Positions 1 through 8,390 of a stretch of DNA of 46,905 bases are shown in pieces. Made by a program: the position numbers and the translations under genes. The DNA is from a virus. The number at the start of each line of letters is the position of its first letter. The stretch's first letter is position 1. The notes beneath the pieces were generated by a model. That model was not told the DNA's origin. It searched no databases and saw nothing but the letters and a program-made list of their open reading frames with translations. Where the stretch lies: positions 1 through 46,905 of the IMG/VR virus record IMGVR_UViG_3300034177_000014. One strand, 5' to 3'.

Positions 1-30
1 TGGAAGTAGAAAGAAACTGCACGCTCATAA

Positions 31-62
31 CCAGCTATCAACAACGAACCGTTGATAGCTGG
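31..62 (+). terminator. intrinsic hairpin 1 closing the rightward early operon
   Basis: A perfect 12-bp stem (CCAGCTATCAAC with GTTGATAGCTGG) around an 8-nt loop, followed by a short U-containing tail (TTATTT). It lies 22 nt after the stop codon of the last early gene. The tail is weak, so it may act with the second hairpin or protect the 3' end. It is repeated at 46809-46840 in the right copy. Confidence 0.75.
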
Positions 63-77
63 TTATTTCGCTGAAAA

Positions 78-118
78 CCTCTATCCTCCGACTCTTGCCG
101 GGGGGTAGAGGCCTTTTT
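78..118 (+). terminator. intrinsic terminator 2
   Basis: A stem starting CCTCTATCC and closing GGGGTAGAGG, extended by G-T pairs and followed by CCTTTTT. This is a classic GC-rich hairpin plus U-run. Together with the hairpin at 31-62 it separates the six-gene early operon from the virion operon in the circular map. Confidence 0.85.
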
Positions 119-142
119 GAAGTCAGAGCCAGGGAATATCCT

Positions 143-169
143 TTGACAGCTCTTCAAATTTTCTAAAAT
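143..169 (+). promoter_or_regulatory. candidate sigma-70 promoter for the virion operon
   Basis: TTGACA at 143-148 and TAAAAT at 164-169, with a short 15-nt spacer (AAATTT gives a 17-nt alternative). It sits directly after the early-operon terminators and before the terminase genes, where a late promoter is needed. The non-ideal spacing suggests weak or activated transcription. The interval 119-302 holds no other convincing gene. Confidence 0.5.
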
Positions 170-302
170 TTTTCACCCATTTTCTCCAACTCTTGTTAGA
201 TTTAGTTCTTCTTTCTTGTTATTAGTAGCAATCCCCTATGTGCTATTCGTGCTCCCCGGCGTAAACTTCTACTATGAAATTACTCCAGCAACAGGTGATG
301 CA

Positions 303-869
303 ATGATTGATAAGAGCAGAGCTTTAACACTTCTTGGCAGCGGCTTGGGGCCGACAGAAGTAGGAACAACGCTTGGCTGCGACCCATCCTATGTTTCTCA
401 GCTGCTAATGGATGATTCCTTCCGGACACAAGTACTTGCTCTCCGTATTGAGAATCTACAAGCTGCAACGCAGAGGGACAGGAAGATTGATAAGTTGGAA
501 GATGAGGTGCTGGAGAAGCTTGAAGATAATATTAAGTGGATGACGAAAACAAATGATATTATTAGAGCATTTGCGATTATTAATGCCGCTAAGAGGCGCG
601 GAGCCGTAACTGGTGGCGATTTAACAGTGCACCAAACAATTGTTGCGATATCACTTCCACCTGCTGCGCGCCGAGAGTTTATTACCAATCAGCAAGGGGA
701 AGTTGTGCAGGTTGGAGATAAAACTACATTAACGATGCCGTTGCAAAATCTATTGCGGGATCGTTTACGCAAACAAATCACTTCGGAGAAGCCGAGTGAG
801 CCTGAAGGTCGCACTTATGAGCAAGCAGCAACAGATAATTCTCCCAAAGGAGAAAAAGCAGCCGCTTAG
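303..869 (+). CDS. terminase small subunit (putative)
   Basis: 188 aa. The position immediately upstream of the large terminase and an N-terminal helix-turn-helix-like segment (about residues 5-48, containing LGCDPSYVSQLL) fit the DNA-recognition subunit that selects the packaging substrate and loads the large subunit. A charged helical stretch (about 55-85) could form the oligomer core, and the C-terminus is polar and disordered. I chose ATG 303 because AGGTGA lies 4 nt upstream. A reading extended to 216 would add a hydrophobic N-terminus without a ribosome site and unlike terminase proteins. The function is inferred from the HTH and synteny; small terminases are poorly conserved. Confidence 0.72.
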   Translation: MIDKSRALTLLGSGLGPTEVGTTLGCDPSYVSQLLMDDSFRTQVLALRIENLQAATQRDRKIDKLEDEVLEKLEDNIKWMTKTNDIIRAFAIINAAKRRGAVTGGDLTVHQTIVAISLPPAARREFITNQQGEVVQVGDKTTLTMPLQNLLRDRLRKQITSEKPSEPEGRTYEQAATDNSPKGEKAAA

Positions 870-963
870 AGTCGTCCCTCTTGATGCTAAGAGAAAGGAT
901 GCAGAGCGTGCGCGTCTAATGCTTCTTGGAATTAGGCTTCAATTGCAAAGGAGACCAGAATAA
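817..963 (+). CDS. small basic protein overlapping terS, coupled to terL
   Basis: A 48-aa reading frame inside the last 53 nt of the small terminase gene in another frame. It ends in TAATG, sharing the A of its stop with the large-terminase ATG. It starts ATG 817 after AAGG and encodes a Lys/Arg-rich peptide (contains DAKRKDAERARL). Without it there would be a 93-nt gap before terL in an otherwise gapless region. The stop/start overlap argues it is translated to deliver ribosomes to terL. No family recognised; it may be a nucleic-acid-binding accessory or simply a coupling peptide. Confidence 0.55.
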   Translation: MSKQQQIILPKEKKQPLRVVPLDAKRKDAERARLMLLGIRLQLQRRPE

Positions 964-2576
964 TGGGCTTCCGAGGAACTACTAATGTATGGGATGAAGC
1001 TCTCGGCATAGATGAAAAAAGTCTCGTAGCTGATAAATTACAGAAGGAACTTGAAGCTAACGAGAAAGCTGTAGTAGAAGCTAATATTGATGAAATATTC
1101 GTTAAACATGAGGATGCAGTTGCAGCAGCTAAGGAAAGTCTAAACTTTTTAGCTTCTATCGCAATGCCAACTGTATTTCAATATATGTATCCTACTGTTC
1201 TTCTAGCTGCTTGGCAGTTAATGAAGGAAGCAATATTTAAAGTAAGAGATTTTACTCAACTTGTTCTTGGTATTCCTCGTGGACACGGTAAGACGACTAT
1301 AATTAAGCTATTTACTCTCTTCTGTATTCTTTTTACTAAACGTCGTTTCATTTTAGTCATCAGCAGCACAGCCGCTCTTGCTGAGAATATTGTTGCCGAC
1401 GTTATAGACATGCTGAATGAGTCTAATATAAAGAGACTTTTCGGTGATTGGAAGGTTGGAATTGAAAAGGATACCCAGGAACTAAAGAAGTTTACATTCC
1501 GCGGTAGAACAGTAATACTAGCTGCTATTGGTGCTGAAGGTTCGCTGCGCGGCTTGAATCTAAAGAATGAAAGACCAGATGTAATGATATTTGAAGATAT
1601 ACAGACTGCTGAATGTGCTGAATCTAAGGTGCAATCGAATACATTAGAGCGTTGGATGGTAGGGACTGCCATGAAAGCGAAGTCTCCTCATGGCTGTCTC
1701 TTTATCTATGTAGGTAATATGTTTCCAACACCTTATTCAATACTCCGGAAGCTGAAGAAGAATCCTCGTTGGACAAAGTTCATTTGTGGAGGTATTCTAA
1801 GCGATGGAACAGCCCTCTGGGAAGAACTACAGCCGCTTGAGCAGCTACTTGCCGAGTTGGACAACGATATTGCAATGGGTCACGAAGAAATATTTGCAGC
1901 TGAAGTCCTTAATGATGAGAATGCGAAAGTTCATCTCCGAGCGGATCTTGCGAAGATAAATGAATGGCCATATAATGCGGAGATAGATAAACCACAAGGA
2001 AGATTTATTGTTATTGATCCTGCCACCAATAAAGCTGGAAGTGACCTTATTACCATTGGTGGATTTGAAGTATATGATGGACTGCCAAGTATTACTGAAA
2101 TAGATGAAGGTAATTACTCGCCGGGAGAAACGATCAAACATGCTCTGCTTATGGCCCTTCGTAATAATATCGGTCTCATCGGCGTGGAATCTACAGCATA
2201 TCAAGCATCTCTCCTCTATTGGTTTGAATTCATCTGTCGACAACTAGGAATTGCTGGAATTGAATTCGTTGAACTTCATACTGCTGGTTATAGTAAGAAT
2301 ACACGTATTACGAATGGAATAAAGATGATGTCAAAGGGTGAGTTAAAAGTTCATCCTAGAGTTCGCGGCATGATAATTGCACAGCTTAATCAATGGAATC
2401 CACTGAAGCGAGATAATATTGATGGCATCCTCGACATTATTGGCTATGCTCCTTCAATGCTTGAACTTTATGGGCATCTTATGACTCTTGAAGGTGAGAT
2501 TACTAACCAAGAATTTGATTCAGCTAAAGTTCGTGAAGATAACTGCTCTTTCACAGATGCTGTATTCCAAACTTGA
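963..2576 (+). CDS. terminase large subunit, packaging ATPase/nuclease
   Basis: 537 aa. This is the motor that pumps DNA into the prohead at the portal and cuts the concatemer. The Walker A motif GIPRGHGKTT is at about residues 103-112. The Walker B motif VMIFEDIQ at about 207-214 gives the catalytic acidic pair. A C-terminal RNase H-like nuclease begins near FIVIDPATNKAGSD (about 348-362), whose Asp is the usual first metal ligand. The start codon overlaps the preceding stop (TAATG). Length is typical of the family. The packaging mode (cos, pac or repeat) cannot be read from the sequence. Confidence 0.93.
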   Translation: MGFRGTTNVWDEALGIDEKSLVADKLQKELEANEKAVVEANIDEIFVKHEDAVAAAKESLNFLASIAMPTVFQYMYPTVLLAAWQLMKEAIFKVRDFTQLVLGIPRGHGKTTIIKLFTLFCILFTKRRFILVISSTAALAENIVADVIDMLNESNIKRLFGDWKVGIEKDTQELKKFTFRGRTVILAAIGAEGSLRGLNLKNERPDVMIFEDIQTAECAESKVQSNTLERWMVGTAMKAKSPHGCLFIYVGNMFPTPYSILRKLKKNPRWTKFICGGILSDGTALWEELQPLEQLLAELDNDIAMGHEEIFAAEVLNDENAKVHLRADLAKINEWPYNAEIDKPQGRFIVIDPATNKAGSDLITIGGFEVYDGLPSITEIDEGNYSPGETIKHALLMALRNNIGLIGVESTAYQASLLYWFEFICRQLGIAGIEFVELHTAGYSKNTRITNGIKMMSKGELKVHPRVRGMIIAQLNQWNPLKRDNIDGILDIIGYAPSMLELYGHLMTLEGEITNQEFDSAKVREDNCSFTDAVFQT

Positions 2577-2585
2577 AAGGATTTT

Positions 2586-4634
2586 GTGGCCACTCCTGCT
2601 ACTTCTTTTCCCCTAACCAACAAAAAGATTGCTGATTCAATCGTTGAATACGCACGTCGTGCGCAAGAGTATTCGCGTAGTCAATTCAGTATTCGTTCTA
2701 CTCTCGAATATATTGACAGAGAATATCAGCGTGAAGGAGATATGACTGATGAACAGTGGAAAGCACGGATGGCAACAAAAGCTGGTGATAAGCGTCGCCG
2801 CACGAATCTTACTGTGCCAATTGTAATGCCACAGGTCGAATCTGCTCTCGCTTACTTCTCTGAAGTTTTTCTCACTGGATATCCAATCTTCGGTGTTGGT
2901 TCCAGCCCTGAATTTGATGATGCTGCACTGCAGATGGAAACTATTATTGCCGAGAATAGCCTAACTGCTGGCTGGTCACGTCAGCTAAGTATGTTTTTCC
3001 GCGATGGTTTTAAGTATAATCTGCAAGGTATTGAAGTTCTTTGGGATCGTAAGACTACAGCAGCTATAGAGACTGATGTTACTTTACCAGACGGTAAATC
3101 TGGTAAACCGAAAGAAGTTATATGGGAAGGGAATTGCCTGAAGCGAATGGATTTATATAATACAATCTTTGATCCTCGCTGTCCTCCAGCAGAAATTCAT
3201 TCACAAGGAGATTTTGCAGGATACGTTGAATTGTGTTCTCGAACAAATCTGAAGCGGTATATTAACGATCTATTCGGTAAGATTCCAACAGCAGTTGCAA
3301 TGCGTGCTTTCGAGTCGGGTGGGGCTGATTTAATTACTCCAGTAGGAGATGCTACTCTCGGCTACTATGTTCCTCTTATCAATCCAGATGCAATGATTGA
3401 TCGTGAAGGACTTAATGCTTTCGACTGGATGGCTTGGGCAACAGATCAAGCTAAACAGAAGATACAATATAAGAATGTTTATGAGAAACTGACACTGTAT
3501 GCAAGAATTATTCCACAAGACTTTGATCTATATGTTCCTCAAGACAATACGCCACAAGTCTGGAAGTTTATCATTATTAACAACAAAGTGCTTCTATACG
3601 CTGAACGCTGCACCAATGCTCATGGACTTATTCCCATCATCTTTGGGCAACCTCTCGAAGATGGCCTTGGATACCAGACTAAATCATTAGCTCTTAATGT
3701 TGTGCCTTTCCAGGATCTAGCATCAGCTGCTATGAATGCTAATATTGCATCAAAACGTCGTCTAGTTATGGACAGGACACTCTATGATCCTTCCCGAATT
3801 CGTGATGCGGATATTAACAGTGATAACCCATCAGCCAAAATACCTGTTCGGCCTTCTGCTTACGGTAAGCCTGTCGGTGACTCTGTATATGCTTTTCCTT
3901 ATCGTGACGACCTTAGTGCTCAAGTAACTCAGGAGGCAGAATTATATGTTCGCTATGCTAATCTTACTACTGGACAGAATCCAGCACAGCAAGGACAGTT
4001 TGTTAAAGGTAATAAAACAAGAAGTGAATACCAAGATGTTATGGGGCACAGTAATTCAAGAAATAAAATGATGGCTATTAATGGAGAGCACCAAGTTCTT
4101 ATGCCAATTAAGGAAATTATCAAGATTAATATGCTGCAATATCAAACTACAACTGTAATGTATAACCGAGATCTTCAGCAGACAGTGAAAATTGATCCAT
4201 TAACGCTTCGCAAGGCTGTTGCTGAATTTAAACTCAGCGATGGAATACTTCCAGGAGATAAACTCTTCAACTCAGAAGAGTTTGAAGTAGCTGTGCAAGT
4301 GCTAGGAAGTAGTTCTGCAGTTGCTGCTGGTTATCGAATGAGTGATGTATTTACGCATTTATTCAAACAACGTGGAGTTGATCTTCGTCCTTTCCAGAAA
4401 ACTCCCTCTGAAATTCAATATGAGCAACAACTTATGGCATGGCAACAACAAGCAACACTTGCTGCTGAAAAGAATACGCCGTTTAATACTCCAATGCCGC
4501 AGCCTCCTGCTCCCGAACTTATTGAACAGCAAATAGCTCAAATGCGGGCAAGGAGAGGACAATCGTTGAAGCAGTTAATAGAGGCTGCGGAAAAAGTAAC
4601 TAGAGAAACATCTGGCGCTGGAGCTGCTATATGA
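2586..4634 (+). CDS. portal (head-tail connector) protein
   Basis: 682 aa, GTG start with AAAGGA 4-5 nt upstream. Its place directly after the large terminase, its size, and its alternating helical and charged composition fit the dodecameric portal through which DNA enters and leaves. It contains the opening NLTVPIVMPQVESALAYF that is typical of podovirus-type portals. The C-terminus is long, Gln- and Pro-rich and probably flexible (about 610-682). The stop overlaps the next start (ATGA). Identification rests on context and overall character rather than a diagnostic motif. Confidence 0.82.
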   Translation: MATPATSFPLTNKKIADSIVEYARRAQEYSRSQFSIRSTLEYIDREYQREGDMTDEQWKARMATKAGDKRRRTNLTVPIVMPQVESALAYFSEVFLTGYPIFGVGSSPEFDDAALQMETIIAENSLTAGWSRQLSMFFRDGFKYNLQGIEVLWDRKTTAAIETDVTLPDGKSGKPKEVIWEGNCLKRMDLYNTIFDPRCPPAEIHSQGDFAGYVELCSRTNLKRYINDLFGKIPTAVAMRAFESGGADLITPVGDATLGYYVPLINPDAMIDREGLNAFDWMAWATDQAKQKIQYKNVYEKLTLYARIIPQDFDLYVPQDNTPQVWKFIIINNKVLLYAERCTNAHGLIPIIFGQPLEDGLGYQTKSLALNVVPFQDLASAAMNANIASKRRLVMDRTLYDPSRIRDADINSDNPSAKIPVRPSAYGKPVGDSVYAFPYRDDLSAQVTQEAELYVRYANLTTGQNPAQQGQFVKGNKTRSEYQDVMGHSNSRNKMMAINGEHQVLMPIKEIIKINMLQYQTTTVMYNRDLQQTVKIDPLTLRKAVAEFKLSDGILPGDKLFNSEEFEVAVQVLGSSSAVAAGYRMSDVFTHLFKQRGVDLRPFQKTPSEIQYEQQLMAWQQQATLAAEKNTPFNTPMPQPPAPELIEQQIAQMRARRGQSLKQLIEAAEKVTRETSGAGAAI

Positions 4635-4918
4635 TGCAAATAGATACCCCATTTACTGCTTTTAAGATGACGCAGGAAGAATTAGCTCTTGCACGTTCAT
4701 TAACAACTGAACAGCGTTGCTATCTACAAACGCTGCTAAGTGATGCCGCCACAGAAAAACTCGCAGAGGAATACGATCCAACTAATCCTTTGCGATTCGC
4801 TCAACGAGAAGCATATCTTCGAGGACAGATGGATATCCTCAATATGCTACTCGCTGATACCCCGAGTGTAACTAGACCCGATCGGTTTAAACCCGAACAA
4901 CCTAAGGAGACATCATGA
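4631..4918 (+). CDS. small head-region protein, function unknown
   Basis: 95 aa, translationally coupled on both sides: its ATG overlaps the portal stop, and its TGA overlaps the scaffold ATG. Predicted all-helical (TQEELALARSLTTEQRCYLQ), with no membrane segment. A second ATG at 4634 is an equally possible start. Small proteins between portal and scaffold are common in podovirus-type head operons and may act as head-assembly helpers, but I recognise no family. Confidence 0.7.
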   Translation: MMQIDTPFTAFKMTQEELALARSLTTEQRCYLQTLLSDAATEKLAEEYDPTNPLRFAQREAYLRGQMDILNMLLADTPSVTRPDRFKPEQPKETS

Positions 4919-5709
4919 ACATTATTGATATGTTTCGTGGAACACCGCCTGTTTCTCCATCTGTTCCGGCTCAGAATCTTGGGCCTGATGGAAAGCCGAT
5001 TCAACAACAGCAACTTGGACCAGACGGTAATCCACTAGTTCCAGGAGCTACTAATACTCCGCCACAGGATCAAGATGTGAACAAATCCCCGCTGGCTGAG
5101 TTTGGTAAGTTATGGGATACTGAACCACTCAAAGAAGGGCAACAGCCGAAACCAGACTTAAACGATCCTAATTCGATCGTTCCAAACCTACAAATTGATC
5201 CTAAACGGTTGTCAGACGCAGCAAAGCGGATTGATTTTTCTCGTGTTATCGACCAGGAACTTGCAAAGAAAGCATTAGGTGGTGATGTTGCAGCCTTCTC
5301 GCAAGTTATCAACAGCGTCGCTCAAGCATCGTTCGCAAACATGTCGATGGTTTCATCGCGCATTGTTGAGAACGCATTAAGGCAATTCACTCCTAAGCTT
5401 CTTAATGAATCTTTGCCGCATTCCATTAGGAAGTTTTCAGTTGGTGATGCTTTAGTATCCAGCAACAAGATCTTCAACGATCCTGCTGTTGCACCAATGC
5501 TGGAAATGCTAAAGAGTCAGCTTCAGATCAAATACCCCCAAGCATCAACCAAAGAGATTGGCGAGATTGCAAATCGTTATATGCAATCCCTTGCCAAAGC
5601 CGTTGGTGGTGAAGATAATAATAATCCCAATGACCCCAATCGACGTGGAGCTGTCAAAGAGATGGATTGGATTGACGACTTTCTCGGTGGGGCATCAGCA
5701 CAAAAGTAA
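4915..5709 (+). CDS. capsid assembly scaffold protein (putative)
   Basis: 264 aa. Position between portal and capsid genes, a Pro/Gln/Gly-rich N-terminus with two GPDG repeats (LGPDGKP and LGPDGNP, about residues 22-43), a helical middle, and a polar C-terminal tail ending in an acidic/aromatic patch (MDWIDDFLG) are typical of scaffolds. Such proteins fill the prohead and leave before packaging. The start overlaps the upstream stop (ATGA). Confidence 0.75.
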   Translation: MNIIDMFRGTPPVSPSVPAQNLGPDGKPIQQQQLGPDGNPLVPGATNTPPQDQDVNKSPLAEFGKLWDTEPLKEGQQPKPDLNDPNSIVPNLQIDPKRLSDAAKRIDFSRVIDQELAKKALGGDVAAFSQVINSVAQASFANMSMVSSRIVENALRQFTPKLLNESLPHSIRKFSVGDALVSSNKIFNDPAVAPMLEMLKSQLQIKYPQASTKEIGEIANRYMQSLAKAVGGEDNNNPNDPNRRGAVKEMDWIDDFLGGASAQK

Positions 5710-5750
5710 TTAGGAACAGTAACTTTTAATTTTCCATCTGGAGGTCTTTC

Positions 5751-6440
5751 ATGCTTGCCCGCGGAGTAGTAACTGCTGGTAGCGTAACAGGACGCCAAGC
5801 TGGGCCGGGTGATGTTCTTGCTTCTGGTGAGTCGTATGCAGCTCTTACGACTGCTGGTGCTGGAACAATTCTTGGTTCCATGATTGCAGCGGGCATCCTG
5901 CATCGCACTGGCCCCGGAGCTGGTTATACTGACACTACGGATACTGCGGAAAACATTCTCACTGCACTTGCCGGGAATGACTACAAAGTAAACGTGATGC
6001 CGGGAACAACTTTCCGGTTCCTCTTCAGGAATACAGTTGCGTTCCTGATGACGTTCGCTGCTGGTCTTGGCGTAATTGCTGGAACTGGCACGTTGAACGT
6101 AACAGCGTCTCTCGTGCGTGAGTATCTGTTGGAAGTGTTGAATTCGACTCCAACATTTACCACACTGTGCAGCACTGCTGCTGCAAGTGCTATTGTAACA
6201 CTTCTCACACCCGCCGCGATGGGTTCCATTACTCCTGGGCAAATAGTGTCAGGAACTGGAATTACTGCGGGTTCTCGCGTCTCTGGTGTAACTATCGGAG
6301 ATCAAACGAGTGCTCGCGGTCAAGTGGATAAGATTACGGCAATTACGCTGAATCAAAACTCAGCGTCTGCTCAGTCCTCCACATCCGTCACGTTCTCTCC
6401 ATGCATCCGCTTTAATGGGTTGCGTGAGAGCACGTTGTAA
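5751..6440 (+). CDS. head-associated (decoration-like) protein
   Basis: 229 aa, very rich in Ala, Gly, Thr and Ser, with beta-strand-like repeats (ITPGQIVSGTGITAGSRVSG) and no charged helices. It has a strong ribosome site (CTGGAGG) and more C-ending codons than neighbouring genes, as in the capsid gene, suggesting high expression. Location between scaffold and major capsid fits a capsid-stabilising or decoration protein. Hydrophobic stretches (about 35-50 and 95-115) look like packed strands rather than membrane helices. Function inferred from place and composition. Confidence 0.6.
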   Translation: MLARGVVTAGSVTGRQAGPGDVLASGESYAALTTAGAGTILGSMIAAGILHRTGPGAGYTDTTDTAENILTALAGNDYKVNVMPGTTFRFLFRNTVAFLMTFAAGLGVIAGTGTLNVTASLVREYLLEVLNSTPTFTTLCSTAAASAIVTLLTPAAMGSITPGQIVSGTGITAGSRVSGVTIGDQTSARGQVDKITAITLNQNSASAQSSTSVTFSPCIRFNGLRESTL

Positions 6441-6467
6441 CTGGCCAACTAAAAAGGAGTCACTCAC

Positions 6468-7691
6468 ATGACTACGGGTATCTTCAACACTGGCCAGTTT
6501 ACGCAGGATCTAGCACGGAAATCATTCGCAGGAATGATTACTCGACTGATGCCTAACGGTTCAGCTCCGTTGTTCGGTCTTACGTCGATGCTTGAGAGTG
6601 AAACTGCGGTGAACGTAGAACATGGTTTCTTCACAAAAACCATGCTCTTCCCGCAATTAACTCTCAGTGCAGCGGGCCAAACCATTGACGACACGACTTT
6701 CACTGTGACCAGCACAGCAAACATCCTTCCTGGGATGATCTTGCGTGTTGACTCCACTGGTGAGAACGTAATCATCAATGGAATTCTCAGCACCACACAG
6801 GTTAACGTAACTCGTGGTGTTGGCACGGTTGCTGCGGCAGCAATCGCTGGAAGTATCAACCTCTACCAAGTCGGTAATGCGTTCGAGGAATCTTCGACTC
6901 GGCCAAACGCTCTCCAAATCAATCCTGTTCGTGTAACCAATCTTACGCAGATTTTCCGGAACACTTGGGCGATCAGCGGAAGTTCGGCTGCTGTGCAGAT
7001 GATTGCTGGAGATAGTAACGTCGCAGAAAATAAGCAAGACTGCGCCGGTTTCCATGCGGCTGATATCGAGAAAGCTCTCTTCTTCGGACAAAAGTTCCAG
7101 GGTTCCCGCAACGGACAACCGTTTCGTACAATGGATGGAATCTACTCAATTGTGAGCAACCTTGCTTACTACCCGAGTAGCTACTCCAGCGTTAACGTGA
7201 CGGTGGCCGGTGGAACTACGAACTATACGCAGTTTGAAGCTGCTTTCGATCCGTGCTTTAATCAGACAACGGATCCGAAGGTTGCTAACGAGCGGCTGTT
7301 GTTCGTTGGTGGAACCGCGAAGAAAGTCATCAACAATATTGGACGGTTGAATGGCACCTACATGATGGTCGATGGTCAGACTTCGTGGGGGTTGCAATTC
7401 TCTACCGTTAAGATCGCACGGGGAACTTTCCGCGTGATCGAACATCCGCTGTTTAACACCAACGCGTCTTGGAGCAAACTCGCAATTGCTGTGGACTTGT
7501 CCAGCTTCCGGCTGGCATATCTTGGCAATCGCAAAACACAGCATAAAGCATTTAATGCTGCTGGCGAGGAAGCACAAGATAACGGAATTGATGCTGTCGG
7601 TGGAACACTCACAACTGAAGTCACCGATCTCATCAAGAATCCTCCAGCTTTCGGGATCATGACAAGCCTGACTGCTGCGGCTGCTGGTTAA
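6468..7691 (+). CDS. major capsid protein
   Basis: 407 aa, the usual size for an HK97-fold shell protein. It lies after the scaffold with the strong ribosome site AAAAAGGAG, shows codon use suggesting high expression, and is followed by a strong terminator. The N-terminus (MTTGIFNTGQFTQDLARKSF) resembles capsid proteins of podovirus-type phages in which a helical arm precedes the shell domain. Residues about 60-125 form a beta-rich insertion (TFTVTSTANILPGMILRV) that could be a surface domain. The family assignment is by context and overall resemblance. Confidence 0.85.
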   Translation: MTTGIFNTGQFTQDLARKSFAGMITRLMPNGSAPLFGLTSMLESETAVNVEHGFFTKTMLFPQLTLSAAGQTIDDTTFTVTSTANILPGMILRVDSTGENVIINGILSTTQVNVTRGVGTVAAAAIAGSINLYQVGNAFEESSTRPNALQINPVRVTNLTQIFRNTWAISGSSAAVQMIAGDSNVAENKQDCAGFHAADIEKALFFGQKFQGSRNGQPFRTMDGIYSIVSNLAYYPSSYSSVNVTVAGGTTNYTQFEAAFDPCFNQTTDPKVANERLLFVGGTAKKVINNIGRLNGTYMMVDGQTSWGLQFSTVKIARGTFRVIEHPLFNTNASWSKLAIAVDLSSFRLAYLGNRKTQHKAFNAAGEEAQDNGIDAVGGTLTTEVTDLIKNPPAFGIMTSLTAAAAG

Positions 7692-7719
7692 CTTTCGTCT
7701 TTCGTCTCCTGGGAAGTCT

Positions 7720-7769
7720 ATGGTGCAAGCGGAAGAAGGTTACTTACTTTTTCCCTTGCACCATTTTTT
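7720..7769 (+). terminator. strong intrinsic terminator after the capsid gene
   Basis: A perfect 10-bp outer stem (ATGGTGCAAG with CTTGCACCAT), an inner GGAA/TTCC pairing, then six T. It lies 28 nt after the capsid stop. No consensus promoter is visible before the next gene at 7810, so it probably works as a partial terminator that makes capsid mRNA more abundant than the downstream tail mRNA. Confidence 0.88.
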
Positions 7770-7809
7770 CTCCCGTTTTGCTGTAACTTAACCCTGAAAG
7801 GAAATAACC

Positions 7810-8370
7810 GTGAGTCAAAACCCTGATCTGCAAGCTGCTGCTCCTGAAGCTGCTCAACAGCCTCATGTCCAACCTTTAGCAGCTATTACTCCACCAATGT
7901 CGAATACAAAGATGCCTACAGCAGTATATTTTATGTGCACTATTGCAAATGCTTCAATGTTCCGGCCCGATGGGAAGAAATTACCATTTGTTGCTGGATT
8001 TCTGAAAACAAGTATTAAGGAAGATATTTCTTATCTGGATGCTGAGATTGAAAATGGTAGTCAGTATATTCGCCGTGCAAATGGCAAAGAGATTGAGTCT
8101 GCTCGCATGTATGAGGATCCTCTTGGAGCAATCAAAGATGTTGTGAGGATCGAAATGGAGAAGCAGGTTCGAGATAACTACACAATCGAACAGCTTGAAA
8201 CTCTTCTTGCGGAAAAGAAGAATCCGAAACCGAAGGAAGTTGTTTCTACTGAAACACCAGATCAAAAGGCTCGGCGGCTCCTTGCTGAAATGGGTTCCAA
8301 GAAGTTTAAGCCTGCTGGAACCGACGCCGTAGCAAGCGGTATTGCGAACAGCAATAGCGTTGCTCGCTAA
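7810..8370 (+). CDS. conserved virion-region protein, function unknown
   Basis: 186 aa from a GTG start with AAAGGA upstream. The N-terminal 35 residues are Gln/Ala/Pro-rich and disordered. The middle (MFRPDGKKLPFVAGFLKTS, about 57-75) is a compact domain, and the C-terminus carries charged helices with RRLLAEMGSKKF. Similar proteins occur between the capsid and adaptor genes in related phages. A head-completion or tail-assembly role is plausible but not shown by any motif. Confidence 0.65.
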   Translation: MSQNPDLQAAAPEAAQQPHVQPLAAITPPMSNTKMPTAVYFMCTIANASMFRPDGKKLPFVAGFLKTSIKEDISYLDAEIENGSQYIRRANGKEIESARMYEDPLGAIKDVVRIEMEKQVRDNYTIEQLETLLAEKKNPKPKEVVSTETPDQKARRLLAEMGSKKFKPAGTDAVASGIANSNSVAR

Positions 8371-8390
8371 CTTGTGGAGAGTCGCGGCTT

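Larger units (their letters stand above)
1..127. repeat. 127-bp terminal direct repeat, left copy
   Basis: Bases 1-127 are identical to bases 46779-46905. The stop codon of the last gene (TAG) lies at 7-9 of this copy, and two intrinsic-terminator hairpins follow. The join is seamless: early gene, terminators, virion operon. An exact 127-bp overlap is a common k-mer length in short-read assemblers, so I read it as the signature of a circular or circularly permuted molecule rather than a proven physical terminal repeat. Confidence 0.95.

Noticed and set aside
240-254. GTGCTAT plus GTGCTC, 9 bp apart, near the virion promoter
   Set aside because: Resembles the iterons, but two 6-7-mers are expected by chance in a genome this size.
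216-302. N-terminal extension of the small terminase
   Set aside because: A hydrophobic 29-residue leader without ribosome site; ATG 303 has AGGTGA and a typical start.
5577-6242. 221-aa open frame on the - strand opposite the head-associated gene
   Set aside because: No ribosome site, low-complexity composition and full overlap with a well-supported + gene; an antisense shadow.
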